Shown: positions 16,305 through 25,187, counted from the stretch's first letter. The stretch: 64,000 bases of DNA from Hyphomicrobiales bacterium (GCA_900472395.1 UCHV01000047.1:1-64000), one strand, 5' to 3'. A program made the numbers and translations. The notes: generated by a model not told the origin, from the letters alone.

Positions 16305-17458
16305 TTTACGCTTCCTGTGGAGTTCAAGGTGACGGCATCGTCGAACGCGCTGTCTTCCTTGTGCATGGGCATAAGAACACGGAACACGGTTCGGCGCGGC
16401 TGGCTGTCGCATTCGATAATGCCGCCATGGGCGCCGATGATTTTGGCGACCAGCGCAAGACCAAGGCCGGAGCCATTGGTCTTGGTGGTAATGAACGGGT
16501 CGAAAAGATGCGGCAGGATATCGGACGGCACGCCGGGACCGTTATCGATGACGCAGAATTCCAGTGGCAGAGAAATCTTTTCGCGTGTACCGGCAACGGA
16601 AAGGCGGATGCCGGGACGATAAGCCGTGGTCAGGGTAATCTCGCCATCCGACTGGCCGCCGATCGCTTCCGACGCATTCTTGATGAGGTTGAGAAACACC
16701 TGGATCAACTGATCGCGATTGGCAAAGACCGGCGGCAGCGACGGATCGTACATCTCGACGAACCTGATTTCGCGGGCGAAACCGGCCTTGGCGACCGCTT
16801 TCACGTGATCCAGCACGGAATGGATATTCAGAGCCGTGCGATCGACCGGACGCTCGTCCGAAAACACTTCCATGCGATCGACGAGCGAAACGATGCGGTC
16901 GGTCTCATCGCAGATCAGCTGCGTCAGGGCACGATCTTCATCCGGCACAGACGTTTCCAGAAGCTGCGCTGCACCGCGAATGCCCGACAGCGGGTTCTTG
17001 ATCTCATGCGCCAGCATGGAGGCCAGACCGGTGACGGAGCGGGCAGCGGTGCGGTGGGTCAACTGGCGGTCGATCTTGTCCGCCATCGAGCGTTCCTGAA
17101 ACACCACAACAACAGATCCCGGCTCGCTGACGACGGGCGCGACGTATAGATCCACCAGCTTTTCCTGGCCCAGCCGCGGAGACGAAAGATCGACACGGTA
17201 TTCGTTCACGGGCGCCTTGCGCTCGCGCACCTGATCGATCAGCGCCAGAAGCGGGCTGCCGAACGGGATGAAGGTGGAAATCTTGTTCTTCGCCAGATAA
17301 GCCGCACTTGAGCCGAAAAAGGCTTCGGCCTCCCAGTTGGCGAAAGCCACCCTGCCCTCGGCATCGACCAAAACGACGGGATTCTGGACCGAGTTCAGCA
17401 CGGCCATAGCCAGCGCATTACCTGTTGCGTTGTCCTGCGGCGTCGGGTTCGACGTCAT
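16301..17458 (-). CDS. ntrB: Nitrogen sensor kinase/phosphatase NtrB (NR-II)
   Basis: NtrB is a soluble histidine kinase that phosphorylates or dephosphorylates NtrC under control of PII. The 385-residue protein has an N-terminal PAS domain (about 14-120), the phospho-acceptor His151 in HEIKNPLSGIRGAAQ, an N-box (LIKNASEAI), DNGPG and GSGLGLALV ATP-binding motifs. There is no membrane segment. Its start overlaps the dusB stop (ATGA) and its stop overlaps ntrC's start in the same way, so dusB-ntrB-ntrC is one tightly coupled operon, the classic nifR3-ntrBC arrangement of rhizobia and Rhodobacter. Confidence 0.96.
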   Translation of the reverse strand: MTSNPTPQDNATGNALAMAVLNSVQNPVVLVDAEGRVAFANWEAEAFFGSSAAYLAKNKISTFIPFGSPLLALIDQVRERKAPVNEYRVDLSSPRLGQEKLVDLYVAPVVSEPGSVVVVFQERSMADKIDRQLTHRTAARSVTGLASMLAHEIKNPLSGIRGAAQLLETSVPDEDRALTQLICDETDRIVSLVDRMEVFSDERPVDRTALNIHSVLDHVKAVAKAGFAREIRFVEMYDPSLPPVFANRDQLIQVFLNLIKNASEAIGGQSDGEITLTTAYRPGIRLSVAGTREKISLPLEFCVIDNGPGVPSDILPHLFDPFITTKTNGSGLGLALVAKIIGAHGGIIECDSQPRRTVFRVLMPMHKEDSAFDDAVTLNSTGSVK

Positions 17459-18453
17459 GCGGCAGCCTTCCGTTCATCTGGGGACGGTCGCAACAGCAGT
17501 TCGCGAAAACGCGACACCACCACAGCCGGATCACGCTCGATCATCAATGCCGCCTTGTCGGCGGGCGCGGTCTGCGGCGCGTTGCAATCGAGATACCAGC
17601 CGAGATGTTTTCGCGCGTGGCGGAGACCCGACTCGCGACCGTAAAATTCAAGCATCATTTCGTAATGATTGCAGGCGATGTCGGCGATTGCATTGACCTC
17701 GGGCACCTTGGCACCTGCCAGCGCGCCGACATGCCACGGGCGCCCCTGAGCACCGCGACCGACCATCACGGCATCGGCGCCGGAGCGACGGAGGATTTCC
17801 TGTGCATCTTCAACGGTCTGGACGTCGCCATTGGCAACCAGCGGGATGGTCAGGACATCGCGAACGGCGCGGATCGCATCCCAATCGGCCTTGCCCTCAT
17901 AAAACTGCATACGCGTGCGGCCGTGGATGGTAATCAGCTGCACGCCGGCATCCTGTGCGCGTCGCGCGATTTCCGGCGCATTGATGGAGTTTTCATCCCA
18001 ACCGAGACGCATCTTCAACGTGACCGGTACCTTCACCGCCTTTACCGTCGCCTCGATCAGCGACAGCGCATGATCCGGGTCGCGCATCAACGCCGAACCG
18101 GAATAACCGCCCGTCACCTTCTTGGCAGGGCAACCCATATTGATGTCGATGACATCGGCGCCCTCGCCTTCAACGATTTTTGCGGCTTCCGCCATAAACT
18201 GAGCTTCACGACCGGCCAACTGAACCATATGCGGTTCGATGCCGGTACTTTTCAGGCGCTCCCAGGACTCACCGCGGTTATGCACGAGTTCGCGGCTGGC
18301 AATCATCTCAGTCACGACAAGGCCTGCACCGTGCGCCCAGGCAAGCCGCCGGAACGGCAGATCGGTGACGCCGGACATCGGCGCCAATACGACACGGTTA
18401 CGAATGGAAACTGACCCGATAAAAAAGGGTTCAGCAAGATCGCGAGGACTCAA
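17455..18453 (-). CDS. dusB: tRNA-dihydrouridine synthase DusB (NifR3)
   Basis: DusB is an FMN enzyme that reduces uridine in the tRNA D-loop. The 332-residue TIM-barrel protein shows LAPMSGVTDLPFR near 23-35 and the catalytic motif MGCPAKKV with Cys108. Arg/Lys FMN contacts (KMRLGW, HGRTRMQ) are present. The best start is a TTG at 18453: no in-frame ATG exists before the conserved core. It heads the dusB-ntrB-ntrC operon. The family was first named NifR3 from this position. It is divergent from ispDF over 180 bases that must hold both promoters. Confidence 0.93.
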   Translation of the reverse strand: MSPRDLAEPFFIGSVSIRNRVVLAPMSGVTDLPFRRLAWAHGAGLVVTEMIASRELVHNRGESWERLKSTGIEPHMVQLAGREAQFMAEAAKIVEGEGADVIDINMGCPAKKVTGGYSGSALMRDPDHALSLIEATVKAVKVPVTLKMRLGWDENSINAPEIARRAQDAGVQLITIHGRTRMQFYEGKADWDAIRAVRDVLTIPLVANGDVQTVEDAQEILRRSGADAVMVGRGAQGRPWHVGALAGAKVPEVNAIADIACNHYEMMLEFYGRESGLRHARKHLGWYLDCNAPQTAPADKAALMIERDPAVVVSRFRELLLRPSPDERKAAA

Positions 18454-18633
18454 ATTGATGATCTTTCAGGCACATTGATATGCTGCATTATTTTTACTCA
18501 GGCTTTATCCGTTTGCCAAGAGCTATTCCAAGATCGCGTTATTTTTGAGCGGCCTGCTGGAAATGGGTGTTTGGAGTCTATAGTGCTGCGCTGTCAATTA
18601 TAATTCGAGCTATCGTCCGGGGACGACAAACCA

Positions 18634-19836
18634 ATGACAATCGGCATCGTCATCGTAGCCGCGGGACGCGGCGAACGGGCCGGCTCTCCGCAAGAAGGCC
18701 CGAAACAATATCGCTTCATAGGCGGACGCCCTGTTATCGCACACACGCTGCAGACCTTTCTCGACTGGCACAGAAGCGGACCGATCGTCGTTGTCATCCA
18801 TCCTGACGACGAAGGGCTATTTGCCGCATCGACGGCAGATCTGGCGAAATCGGCGACCGACATCATCACGACATTCGGCGGCGATACGCGCCAGCGTTCG
18901 GTTTATGAAGGGCTGCGCGCCCTCTCCGACACGGGCGCGACGCATGTCATGATCCACGATGCGGCCCGCCCTTTCATAGACCTGGCGCTCCTCGACCGGA
19001 TCTCGGCGATGCTGGATGCAGGCCATGACGGCGTTCTTCCGGCCATGCCGGTGGCGGACACATTGAAGCGCGGCGGCGCCGACGGCCTGGTCCACGAAAC
19101 GGTTTCGCGAGCCGGCCTTTACGCGGCGCAGACGCCGCAAAGCTTTGCCTTGAGCGAAATCCGCTCCGCCCACGAAAAGGCTGCGGCGCTGCGCCGGAAC
19201 GACTTCACTGATGACGCTTCGATCGCGGAATGGGCGGGCTTGCCGGTTACTCTCATCGAGGGCTCGGCGGACAATATCAAACTGACAGTAAGACGGGATA
19301 TCGAAATGGCGGACGAGCGGCTTTCCAGACAGACAATCCGGACATCCCTGCCCGACGTGCGCACCGGCAATGGTTACGACGTGCATCAACTGGTTCCGGG
19401 CGATGGCGTAACCCTCTGCGGCGTCTTTATTCCGCACGACCAGAAACTAAGCGGCCATTCGGATGCCGACGTTGCACTTCACGCGCTGACCGATGCGTTG
19501 CTCGCGACCTGCGGAGCCGGCGACATCGGCGACCATTTCCCGCCGTCCGACATGCAGTGGAAAGGTGCAGCCTCGCGGATATTTCTGGAGCATGCAGCCA
19601 AGATCGTTCGCGACCACGGCGGCACGATCATGAATGCGGATGTTTCGCTGATCGCCGAAGCGCCGAAGGTCGGCCCGCATCGGGAAAGCATGCGTCGCAA
19701 TCTTTCGGAATTCCTGGACATCGACATGGAACGATGCTCGGTAAAGGCGACCACAAACGAAACGATCGGTTTCGTCGGGCGACGCGAAGGCATTGCAGCG
19801 ATTGCAACGGCAACGGTCGTCTACCAAAGGGACTGA
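18634..19836 (+). CDS. ispDF: Bifunctional IspD/IspF, isoprenoid (MEP) pathway
   Basis: A single 400-residue protein joins two MEP pathway enzymes. The N-terminal IspD domain (about 1-225), the cytidylyltransferase making CDP-methylerythritol, has AAGRGERAG (9-17) and HDAARPF (108-114). The C-terminal IspF domain (about 243-400), which cyclises the product to ME-cPP, has metal ligands in DVH (249-251), HSDADVALHAL (275-285) and ATTNETIGF. The fusion is typical of alphaproteobacteria. The intervening kinase IspE is not in this window. cinA begins two bases after the stop, so both are co-transcribed. Confidence 0.96.
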   Translation: MTIGIVIVAAGRGERAGSPQEGPKQYRFIGGRPVIAHTLQTFLDWHRSGPIVVVIHPDDEGLFAASTADLAKSATDIITTFGGDTRQRSVYEGLRALSDTGATHVMIHDAARPFIDLALLDRISAMLDAGHDGVLPAMPVADTLKRGGADGLVHETVSRAGLYAAQTPQSFALSEIRSAHEKAAALRRNDFTDDASIAEWAGLPVTLIEGSADNIKLTVRRDIEMADERLSRQTIRTSLPDVRTGNGYDVHQLVPGDGVTLCGVFIPHDQKLSGHSDADVALHALTDALLATCGAGDIGDHFPPSDMQWKGAASRIFLEHAAKIVRDHGGTIMNADVSLIAEAPKVGPHRESMRRNLSEFLDIDMERCSVKATTNETIGFVGRREGIAAIATATVVYQRD

Positions 19837-19837
19837 G

Positions 19838-20338
19838 ATGAGCCTGTTTCCGCCGGATATCGAAAAGACCGCTGCAAAGATTATCGCCGACTTCACGGCG
19901 AAAGGCTTGATGGTGGCGACGGCGGAGTCCTGCACAGGCGGACTGATATCCGGCGCACTTACCGATATTGCCGGCTCATCGGCTGTCGTCGATCGCGGAC
20001 TGGTGACTTATACGAACGAAGCCAAGGCAGAAATCCTCGGCGTCAGCATCGAAACTTTGACGACCTTCGGCGCTGTATCGCGCGAAACAGCGCTGAAAAT
20101 GGCAGCCGGAGCGCTCGACAAATCTCGCGCTGCAGTTTCCATCGCCGTCACCGGGATTGCCGGACCCGGCGGCGGATCAGCCGCCAAACCAGTCGGCCTG
20201 GTCCATCTTGCCGCCAGCAATCGCCACGGCAAGATCCTCCATCGCGAAATGCGTTACGGGGATATTGGCCGCAGCGAAGTTCGGCTGGCCACATTGCGCA
20301 CAGCACTGGAAATGCTTCAAGAGATCGCCGAGGCCTGA
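19838..20338 (+). CDS. CinA-family nicotinamide-nucleotide amidase (PncC-like)
   Basis: This 166-residue protein corresponds to the C-terminal CinA domain alone, the PncC type that deamidates NMN to recycle pyridine nucleotides. The signature TAESCTGGLISG lies at 28-39, with the probable catalytic serine at 31; VTGIAGPGGG (about 106-115) is the second signature. The ATG at 19838 lies two bases after the ispDF stop and was preferred to an in-frame start 15 codons upstream inside ispDF. The link to isoprenoid synthesis is only co-transcription. It converges with the START-domain gene, leaving three bases between. Confidence 0.9.
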   Translation: MSLFPPDIEKTAAKIIADFTAKGLMVATAESCTGGLISGALTDIAGSSAVVDRGLVTYTNEAKAEILGVSIETLTTFGAVSRETALKMAAGALDKSRAAVSIAVTGIAGPGGGSAAKPVGLVHLAASNRHGKILHREMRYGDIGRSEVRLATLRTALEMLQEIAEA

Positions 20339-20341
20339 GCG

Positions 20342-20788
20342 TCAGGCATAAATCTTGTCCGCACGCGCTTCGAACGCTTCGGCAAACATGCGGAAAGCGC
20401 GATCGAACATCGAGCCCATCACGGCGCCGAGGATCATGCTCTTGAACTCGTAGTCGATGAAGAAGTGAACCGTGCAGCCGCCCTGTCCATCCGCCTCGAA
20501 CCGCCAGCGATTGTCGAGGTATTTGAACGGCCCCTCGATATACTTCACATCGATTGCCCGTTCTGCCGGATTGAGGAGAACCTGGGTCGTAAAGGTCTCC
20601 TTGATCGCCTTGTAACCCACCGTCATATCGGCAACGAGCAGTTCCTTTCCGTCGCGCTCCTTGCGCGTACGAATGCTCAACGCTTCGCAAAGTGGCAAGA
20701 ATTCCGGATATTTCTCGACGTCTGCGACAAGCGCATACATCTGCTCTGGAGAATGTCGGACGGGACGGTGATTTTCGAACTTGGGCAT
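20342..20788 (-). CDS. COQ10/RatA-type START-domain (SRPBCC) protein
   Basis: This 148-residue protein is of the polyketide cyclase/COQ10 family, a lipid-binding START fold. The N-terminal pattern HRPVRHSPEQMYALVADVEKYPEFLPLC (about 7-34), the central VGYKAIKETF and the C-terminal DYEFKSMILG are characteristic. In mitochondria and alphaproteobacteria COQ10 proteins bind ubiquinone and support its use in respiration; annotation pipelines also label them RatA toxins, which is less likely here because no antitoxin partner is present. It lies downstream of nothing on its strand and is probably monocistronic. Confidence 0.85.
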   Translation of the reverse strand: MPKFENHRPVRHSPEQMYALVADVEKYPEFLPLCEALSIRTRKERDGKELLVADMTVGYKAIKETFTTQVLLNPAERAIDVKYIEGPFKYLDNRWRFEADGQGGCTVHFFIDYEFKSMILGAVMGSMFDRAFRMFAEAFEARADKIYA

Positions 20789-21046
20789 GGTGTGCAGTTA
20801 AGCTTGCCGATCCTGAAGATCAAGTTCGCCCTCACAAAAGCCTGCAAATTCAATAGAGGATAACAAAGGGCGGGGCTCCGGCATCATTGTGGAACCAAGC
20901 GTCACTTTACAAATCCCTTACATATTAACCATTATATCCCAAAAATGTGGTTTTGAGCGCCGCGTGCGCTGATCCAAAGGTCCAATTTCGCGTAAAAAGC
21001 GCGTTAATACCTCCAACATCCGGAATGAGTCCGGAAGAAGACGAAC

Positions 21047-21229
21047 ATGGACGACTTTACGCAGATGATGAAAATGCTCGAATCGGCCCGCCAACTGGCC
21101 GATATGAATCAGCTTCCGCTGCTCGTCTACCTGATCGAAGTGGCAAAGGCGGAAGCTCGCACCAATCGTTTCGAGTTGCGCGAGCGTAAACGCGGGCAGC
21201 CAATCCCCCTCAAGGGTGTGGCCGAATAA
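21047..21229 (+). CDS. Small hypothetical protein, 60 residues
   Basis: A 60-residue, helical-looking protein without a recognised family. It starts at an ATG preceded by GGAAGAAG, has balanced composition (MLESARQLADMNQLPLLVYL, then AKAEARTNRFELRERKR) and good codon usage, so it is probably real. The basic second half could bind nucleic acid or a partner, but that is a guess. It runs toward lipA, its stop codon falling inside a 9-bp inverted repeat shared with the lipA 3' end. The 258-base upstream region separates it from the START-domain gene. Confidence 0.6.
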   Translation: MDDFTQMMKMLESARQLADMNQLPLLVYLIEVAKAEARTNRFELRERKRGQPIPLKGVAE

Positions 21230-21245
21230 GAAACCCTATTCGGCC
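21220..21245. terminator. Hairpin between converging small ORF and lipA
   Basis: GGCCGAATA (21220-21228) and TATTCGGCC (21237-21245) are a perfect 9-bp inverted repeat with an 8-base loop. Both genes stop within it, and the arms encode their last codons (…VAE and …AAAE). There is no long T run, so it may act as an mRNA 3' end stabiliser or a weak bidirectional terminator. Confidence 0.6.
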
Positions 21246-22210
21246 GCTGCCAGAACCTTCTTTTCGCGCGCAGCTCTCAGCCGAGCGAAATCGTCGCCCG
21301 CGTGATGAGACGAACGCGTGAGCGGGCTCGAAGCCACCATCAGGAAGCCCTTCGTATAGGCTACCGTCTCGTAGGACTTGAATTCCTCAGGAGTGACGAA
21401 CTTTTCGACCTTGTGGTGCTTACGGGTCGGCTGCAGATACTGGCCGATGGTCAGGAAGTCGACATCGGCAGTGCGCAGGTCATCCATCAGCTGCAATACT
21501 TCGTTTCGCTCCTCCCCGAGGCCGACCATGATGCCGGACTTGGTGAACATGGTAGGGTCCAGCTCCTTAACCCGCTGCAGCAGGCGAACCGAGTGGAAAT
21601 ACCGCGCACCGGGGCGCACCGTCAGGTAATTGCCCGGCACCGTTTCCATGTTGTGGTTGAACACATCCGGCTTGGCGGCGACGACGCGCTCCAGCGCACC
21701 CGGCTTCTTCAAAAAGTCCGGTGTCAGGATTTCGATCGTCGTCAGCGGTGATGCTGCACGGATCGCCCAGATCACCTTCTCGAAATGCTCGGCACCGCCA
21801 TCGGCCAGATCGTCACGATCCACCGAGGTAATGACGACATGCTGGAGGCCCATTTCCTTGACCGCCTTGGCGACGTTTTCCGGCTCGGCCAGATCGAGTG
21901 CGTTGGGCTTGCCTGTGGCGACATTGCAGAAGGCACAGGCGCGGGTACAGATTTCACCCATGATCATGAAGGTGGCGTGCTTTTTATCCCAGCACTCACC
22001 GATGTTGGGACAGCCCGCCTCTTCGCAGACCGTAACGAGCTTGTGCTCCTTCACGATCGAGCGGGTTTCCTGATAACCCTTGGAGACCGGCGCCTTGACG
22101 CGGATCCATTCGGGCTTGCGCATCACCTCGGTATCGGGGCGGTGCGCTTTTTCAGGGTGACGGATACGCTTCTCGTCGACAAGCGACGTCCTGTCGAGAA
22201 TGGTGACCAT
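21236..22210 (-). CDS. lipA: Lipoyl synthase
   Basis: LipA is a radical-SAM enzyme inserting two sulfurs into octanoyl groups on lipoyl domains, here those of the neighbouring pyruvate dehydrogenase. The 324-residue protein has the auxiliary cluster cysteines C62, C67 and C73, the radical-SAM cysteines C88, C92, C95 (CTRACAFC), and the C-terminal RSSHHAG motif (299-305) whose serine binds the auxiliary cluster. The ATG at 22210 was chosen over a start 59 codons upstream that would overlap glsB-like sequence. It lies at the end of the pdh-lpd cluster, in agreement with its role. Confidence 0.96.
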   Translation of the reverse strand: MVTILDRTSLVDEKRIRHPEKAHRPDTEVMRKPEWIRVKAPVSKGYQETRSIVKEHKLVTVCEEAGCPNIGECWDKKHATFMIMGEICTRACAFCNVATGKPNALDLAEPENVAKAVKEMGLQHVVITSVDRDDLADGGAEHFEKVIWAIRAASPLTTIEILTPDFLKKPGALERVVAAKPDVFNHNMETVPGNYLTVRPGARYFHSVRLLQRVKELDPTMFTKSGIMVGLGEERNEVLQLMDDLRTADVDFLTIGQYLQPTRKHHKVEKFVTPEEFKSYETVAYTKGFLMVASSPLTRSSHHAGDDFARLRAAREKKVLAAAE

Positions 22211-22250
22211 GGTAGACTGTTCCTCCGCCGCTTTAAGGTGCGGCCTCCCG

Positions 22251-22496
22251 TCAACGCCTGACGAGTTTGGCGACAAATAGCAAAATGCAGGAACCGACGA
22301 AACCCTGCACAAGGTAACCCAGCCATCCGCCGGCAACATGGATGTTGGCACTGTCAAAGATCGCATTGGCGAGCACGGCGCCAACAATGCCGATGATGAT
22401 GTTCATGAATATGCCGAAACGCATATCCATCAGCTTGCCGGCAAGCCAGCCCGCCAGGCCACCGATGATGATTGCTGCAAACCAGCCGACGCCCAT
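22251..22496 (-). CDS. GlsB/YeaQ/YmgE-family small membrane protein
   Basis: This 81-residue protein belongs to the transglycosylase-associated/GlsB family of small stress-related membrane proteins. Three hydrophobic glycine-rich helices are visible: WFAAIIIGGLAGWLAG, FMNIIIGIVGAVLANAIF and LGYLVQGFVGSCILLFVAKL. The ATG at 22496 follows GGGAG. The family's exact role is unknown; members are often induced by envelope or acid stress. It lies between lpd and lipA, but a hairpin precedes it, so it may be separately expressed and unrelated to lipoate. Confidence 0.88.
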   Translation of the reverse strand: MGVGWFAAIIIGGLAGWLAGKLMDMRFGIFMNIIIGIVGAVLANAIFDSANIHVAGGWLGYLVQGFVGSCILLFVAKLVRR

Positions 22497-22532
22497 TCCA
22501 TTCTCCCGATGTTCAATGCCCAGATATGGTTA

Positions 22533-22566
22533 GGGCCTCATCAGGACGCAATGCCGGATGAGGCCC
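22533..22566 (-). terminator. Hairpin between lpd and the GlsB-family gene
   Basis: GGGCCTCATC (22533-22542) and GATGAGGCCC (22557-22566) are a perfect 10-bp inverted repeat with a 14-base loop, eight bases beyond the lpd stop. A T run is lacking, so it may be a Rho-assisted terminator or a 3' stabiliser of the pdh-lpd message. Confidence 0.55.
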
Positions 22567-22573
22567 CGCAATA

Positions 22574-24019
22574 TCAGGCGTTCAGTACGCGACCATAGGC
22601 GTCGAGCACGCTTTCCTTCATCGATTCCGAAATGGTCGGATGCGGGAAGATGGTGTGCATCAGGTCTTCCTCGGTCGTTTCCAGGTTCATGGCGACGACA
22701 AAACCCTGGATCAGTTCGGTGACTTCCGCACCGACCATGTGGGCACCCAGCAGTTCACCGGTCTTCTTGTCGAAGATGGTCTTGACCATGCCCTGGTCTT
22801 CGCCGAGCGCCACGGCCTTGCCGTTGGCGGCAAAGGAGAAGCGACCGACGCGGATGTCGCGGCCCTGTTCTTTGGCCTTAGCTTCCGTCAGGCCAACCGA
22901 GGCGACCTGCGGGTTGCAATAGGTGCAGCCCGGGATCTTGCCCTTGTCGGTCGCATGAACGTTCGGCAGACCGGCGATCTTTTCGACGCAGACGACAGCC
23001 TCATGCTCGGCCTTGTGGGCGAGCAGCGGGCCACCGGCAACGTCGCCGATGGCGTAGATGCCGTTCACGTTGGTCTTGCCGTAACCGTCGATGACGATGA
23101 AACCGCGGTCGGTCTTCACGCCGGCGGCTTCGAGGCCGATGTTTTCGATATTGGCCTGTACGCCGACAGCCGAGATCATCCGGTCGGCGGTGATCTTTTC
23201 AGACGAGCCGTCCTTCTTCTCGATGGTGGCGGTGACGGAGTTGGCGCCCTTTTCGATCTTGGCAACCTTGGCTTCGAGCAGGATCTTGATGCCCTGCTTT
23301 TCGAACTGCTTCTTGGCGAAAGCGGAGATTTCCGCATCTTCGACCGGCATGACCTGGCTCATGATTTCGACGACGGTGACGTCGACGCCCATGGTGCGGT
23401 AGAAGGAGGCGAATTCGATGCCGATGGCGCCCGAGCCCATGACCAGCAGCGATTTCGGCAGCGCTTCCGGCTTCATGGCTTCGAAATAGGTCCAGATCAG
23501 CTTGCCATCCGGCTCGATGCCGGGAAGCGCGCGTGGACGCGCACCTGTGGCGACGATGATGTGCTTGGCGGTGTAGGTGCCCTCGCCCAGCGTGTTCTTC
23601 GGCACAGGACCCTGCGGCTGGACGATTTCCTTGGAGATCTTGCCGACGACGATTTCGCCCGGCTTGGTGATTTTTGCTTCACCCCAGATGATATCGACCT
23701 TGTTCTTCTTGAACAGGAAACCGACACCGTTGTTCATGCGGGCAGCGATGCCACGCGAACGGGCAACGATCGCCGTGACGTCCGGCTTGATCGTGCCTTC
23801 CAGTGTCAGGCCATAATCCTTGGCGTGGGTGGCGGTATGCAGAACGTCGGCGGAGCGCAACAGCGCCTTGGTCGGAATGCAGCCCCAGTTGGAGCAAATG
23901 CCGGCGAGATGTTCGCGCTCGACGACGGCAACCTTCATGCCGAGCTGTGCAGCACGGATCGCCGCGATATAACCGCCGGGGCCGGAGCCGATTACGATGA
24001 GGTCGTAAGATTGAGCCAT
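22574..24019 (-). CDS. lpdA: Dihydrolipoamide dehydrogenase (E3)
   Basis: This is the FAD-dependent E3 subunit that reoxidises dihydrolipoamide and makes NADH; by its place it serves pyruvate dehydrogenase. The 481-residue protein has the FAD motif GSGPGG (11-16), the redox-active disulfide C42/C47 in GICSNWGCIPTK, an NAD-binding GSGAIG, a second FAD contact AIGDVAG and the C-terminal active-site HPTISES. A Ser replaces the more common Leu after the first Cys (CSNWGC against CLNVGC), as in the pdh-associated alphaproteobacterial E3. It lies after a GDSL hydrolase gene in the same direction. Confidence 0.96.
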   Translation of the reverse strand: MAQSYDLIVIGSGPGGYIAAIRAAQLGMKVAVVEREHLAGICSNWGCIPTKALLRSADVLHTATHAKDYGLTLEGTIKPDVTAIVARSRGIAARMNNGVGFLFKKNKVDIIWGEAKITKPGEIVVGKISKEIVQPQGPVPKNTLGEGTYTAKHIIVATGARPRALPGIEPDGKLIWTYFEAMKPEALPKSLLVMGSGAIGIEFASFYRTMGVDVTVVEIMSQVMPVEDAEISAFAKKQFEKQGIKILLEAKVAKIEKGANSVTATIEKKDGSSEKITADRMISAVGVQANIENIGLEAAGVKTDRGFIVIDGYGKTNVNGIYAIGDVAGGPLLAHKAEHEAVVCVEKIAGLPNVHATDKGKIPGCTYCNPQVASVGLTEAKAKEQGRDIRVGRFSFAANGKAVALGEDQGMVKTIFDKKTGELLGAHMVGAEVTELIQGFVVAMNLETTEEDLMHTIFPHPTISESMKESVLDAYGRVLNA

Positions 24020-24087
24020 TGTTTCCTGCCTTTGTCTTCAAGTCATTTTGGGCGGCCTGCGTGAGCGGCCTGCCAGGTGGTGCCCGG

Positions 24088-24726
24088 TTACATGCCGAGC
24101 ATCATACGTACGATCGGTTCCAGACCGCGGCCTATCGCCCGCGTATCCTCAGCCGTCAGATGCACACCATCGATCGGGCTGGTTTTCGCAACGGATGCCG
24201 CATCGAAGAAACCGCAGCCAAGGTCATCCGCCAGATCACGGTAAAGCGATGCAAGCATGGTCGATTGTTCGATACCGCCACGAAAGATCGCCGAAAAGAT
24301 GGGGTCGGCGGTTTCGGCGAGCGGTGGCGGAGAAACGATCAGGATGTCCGGCGCGTCATAGTCGAACGAATATTCATGGTGACGCACAAGCCCCACCAGA
24401 CGCTGGATGCCGGCGCGCGCCGCATGTGCCGTGCCGGCGATCACCGGTTTCATGTCGTTGGTGCCCAGCATGATGATGACGAGATCGAGCGGCTGATGGC
24501 TGTGCAGAAGGGTCGGAAGGTTCTTCACACCGTTGCGGTCGCAATCTGCCAGATGATCGTCGTAACCGGTGGTGCGGCCATTGAGGCCTTCGGCAATGAC
24601 GGTAACGCCCTCACCAAGGGCCGCGGCCAGAGCGCTTGGCCAGCGATCTTCGAACGCGTGGCGGCCACGACCTTCCGGATCAAATCCCCAAGTGATGCTG
24701 TCGCCGAAGCAGAGAACGGTTTTCAT
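24088..24726 (-). CDS. SGNH/GDSL hydrolase (arylesterase-like)
   Basis: A 212-residue esterase-type hydrolase. The nucleophile is Ser10 in CFGDSITWG, the oxyanion residues are Gly49/Asn50 (LNGRTT) and Asn90 (LGTND), and the DxxH catalytic pair is Asp186/His189 (DGVHLT). There is no signal peptide, so it probably acts in the cytoplasm on acyl or aryl esters; the natural substrate is unknown. Its ATG overlaps the stop of the upstream DUF559 gene (ATGA). In related genomes it sits between pdhC and lpd, so DUF559 looks like the intruder. Confidence 0.9.
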   Translation of the reverse strand: MKTVLCFGDSITWGFDPEGRGRHAFEDRWPSALAAALGEGVTVIAEGLNGRTTGYDDHLADCDRNGVKNLPTLLHSHQPLDLVIIMLGTNDMKPVIAGTAHAARAGIQRLVGLVRHHEYSFDYDAPDILIVSPPPLAETADPIFSAIFRGGIEQSTMLASLYRDLADDLGCGFFDAASVAKTSPIDGVHLTAEDTRAIGRGLEPIVRMMLGM

Positions 24727-25166
24727 ATCTTCGCGTCCTGTTCCCCTCCCCCTTGCGGGGAGGGGTTAGGGGTGGGGGTGGCTCCAAAGCCACCAAGCGC
24801 CACTCCAATTCGCCTCAATACCAATGGCATGTCCAACATGACGTCCCTGTTCGAGAAGCGTATCACGCGGAAATTTTGCCCTCGAAGATAAGCCTCCCGG
24901 TCCGCATCACGAAGACGCCGTTCAGGATCGTCGTGAACCTTACCGTCCACCTCAACGATCAGCCGCCGATCGAGGCAAACAAAATCTGCCACATACGATC
25001 CGATCGCCATCTGACGCCGAAAATGCGAGTTATGCACTTTCGGTAGTTCGTTGCGAAGAGCGCCCCAAAGGCGTCGCTCCGCATCTGTCATCGTCTTGCG
25101 CAGACGGCCGGCATTGCGACTGGCCGCAGCGCTGGGTGGATTGGGATTTTCTCGATTCCATGCCAT
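24723..25166 (-). CDS. DUF559 endonuclease-like protein with repeat-derived C-terminus
   Basis: A 147-residue DUF559 protein, a compact fold related to Vsr/PD-(D/E)xK nucleases. The family core is complete: MTDAERRLWGALR (26-38), FRRQMAIGSYVADFVCL (49-65) and IVEVDGKVHD (70-79), giving candidate catalytic residues D61, E72 and D74, then GQNFRVIRFSNRDV (96-109). Residues ~129-142 (ATPTPNPSPQGGGE) are encoded by a GC-rich palindromic repeat, whose inverted copy lies just before the gene. The stop overlaps the hydrolase ATG. It interrupts the pdhC-hydrolase-lpd series, so it is probably a mobile insertion. Nuclease activity is inferred from the family. Confidence 0.88.
   Translation of the reverse strand: MAWNRENPNPPSAAASRNAGRLRKTMTDAERRLWGALRNELPKVHNSHFRRQMAIGSYVADFVCLDRRLIVEVDGKVHDDPERRLRDADREAYLRGQNFRVIRFSNRDVMLDMPLVLRRIGVALGGFGATPTPNPSPQGGGEQDAKI
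24743..24781. repeat. GC-rich palindromic repeat, left border of DUF559 gene
   Basis: CCCCTCCCC (24743-24751) and GGGGAGGGG (24757-24765) form a perfect 9-bp hairpin with a 5-base loop, followed by a G-rich tail ending GGGTGGGGGTGG at 24781. The element lies inside the DUF559 reading frame and encodes its last residues. Its inverted copy is at 25188-25237. Confidence 0.85.
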
Positions 25167-25187
25167 TCAGCGCGTTCTCCAGTCGAT

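Noticed and set aside
20342..20788. Toxin of a RatA toxin-antitoxin pair
   Set aside because: No antitoxin gene is nearby, and the fold is the same as ubiquinone-binding COQ10, a better fit.
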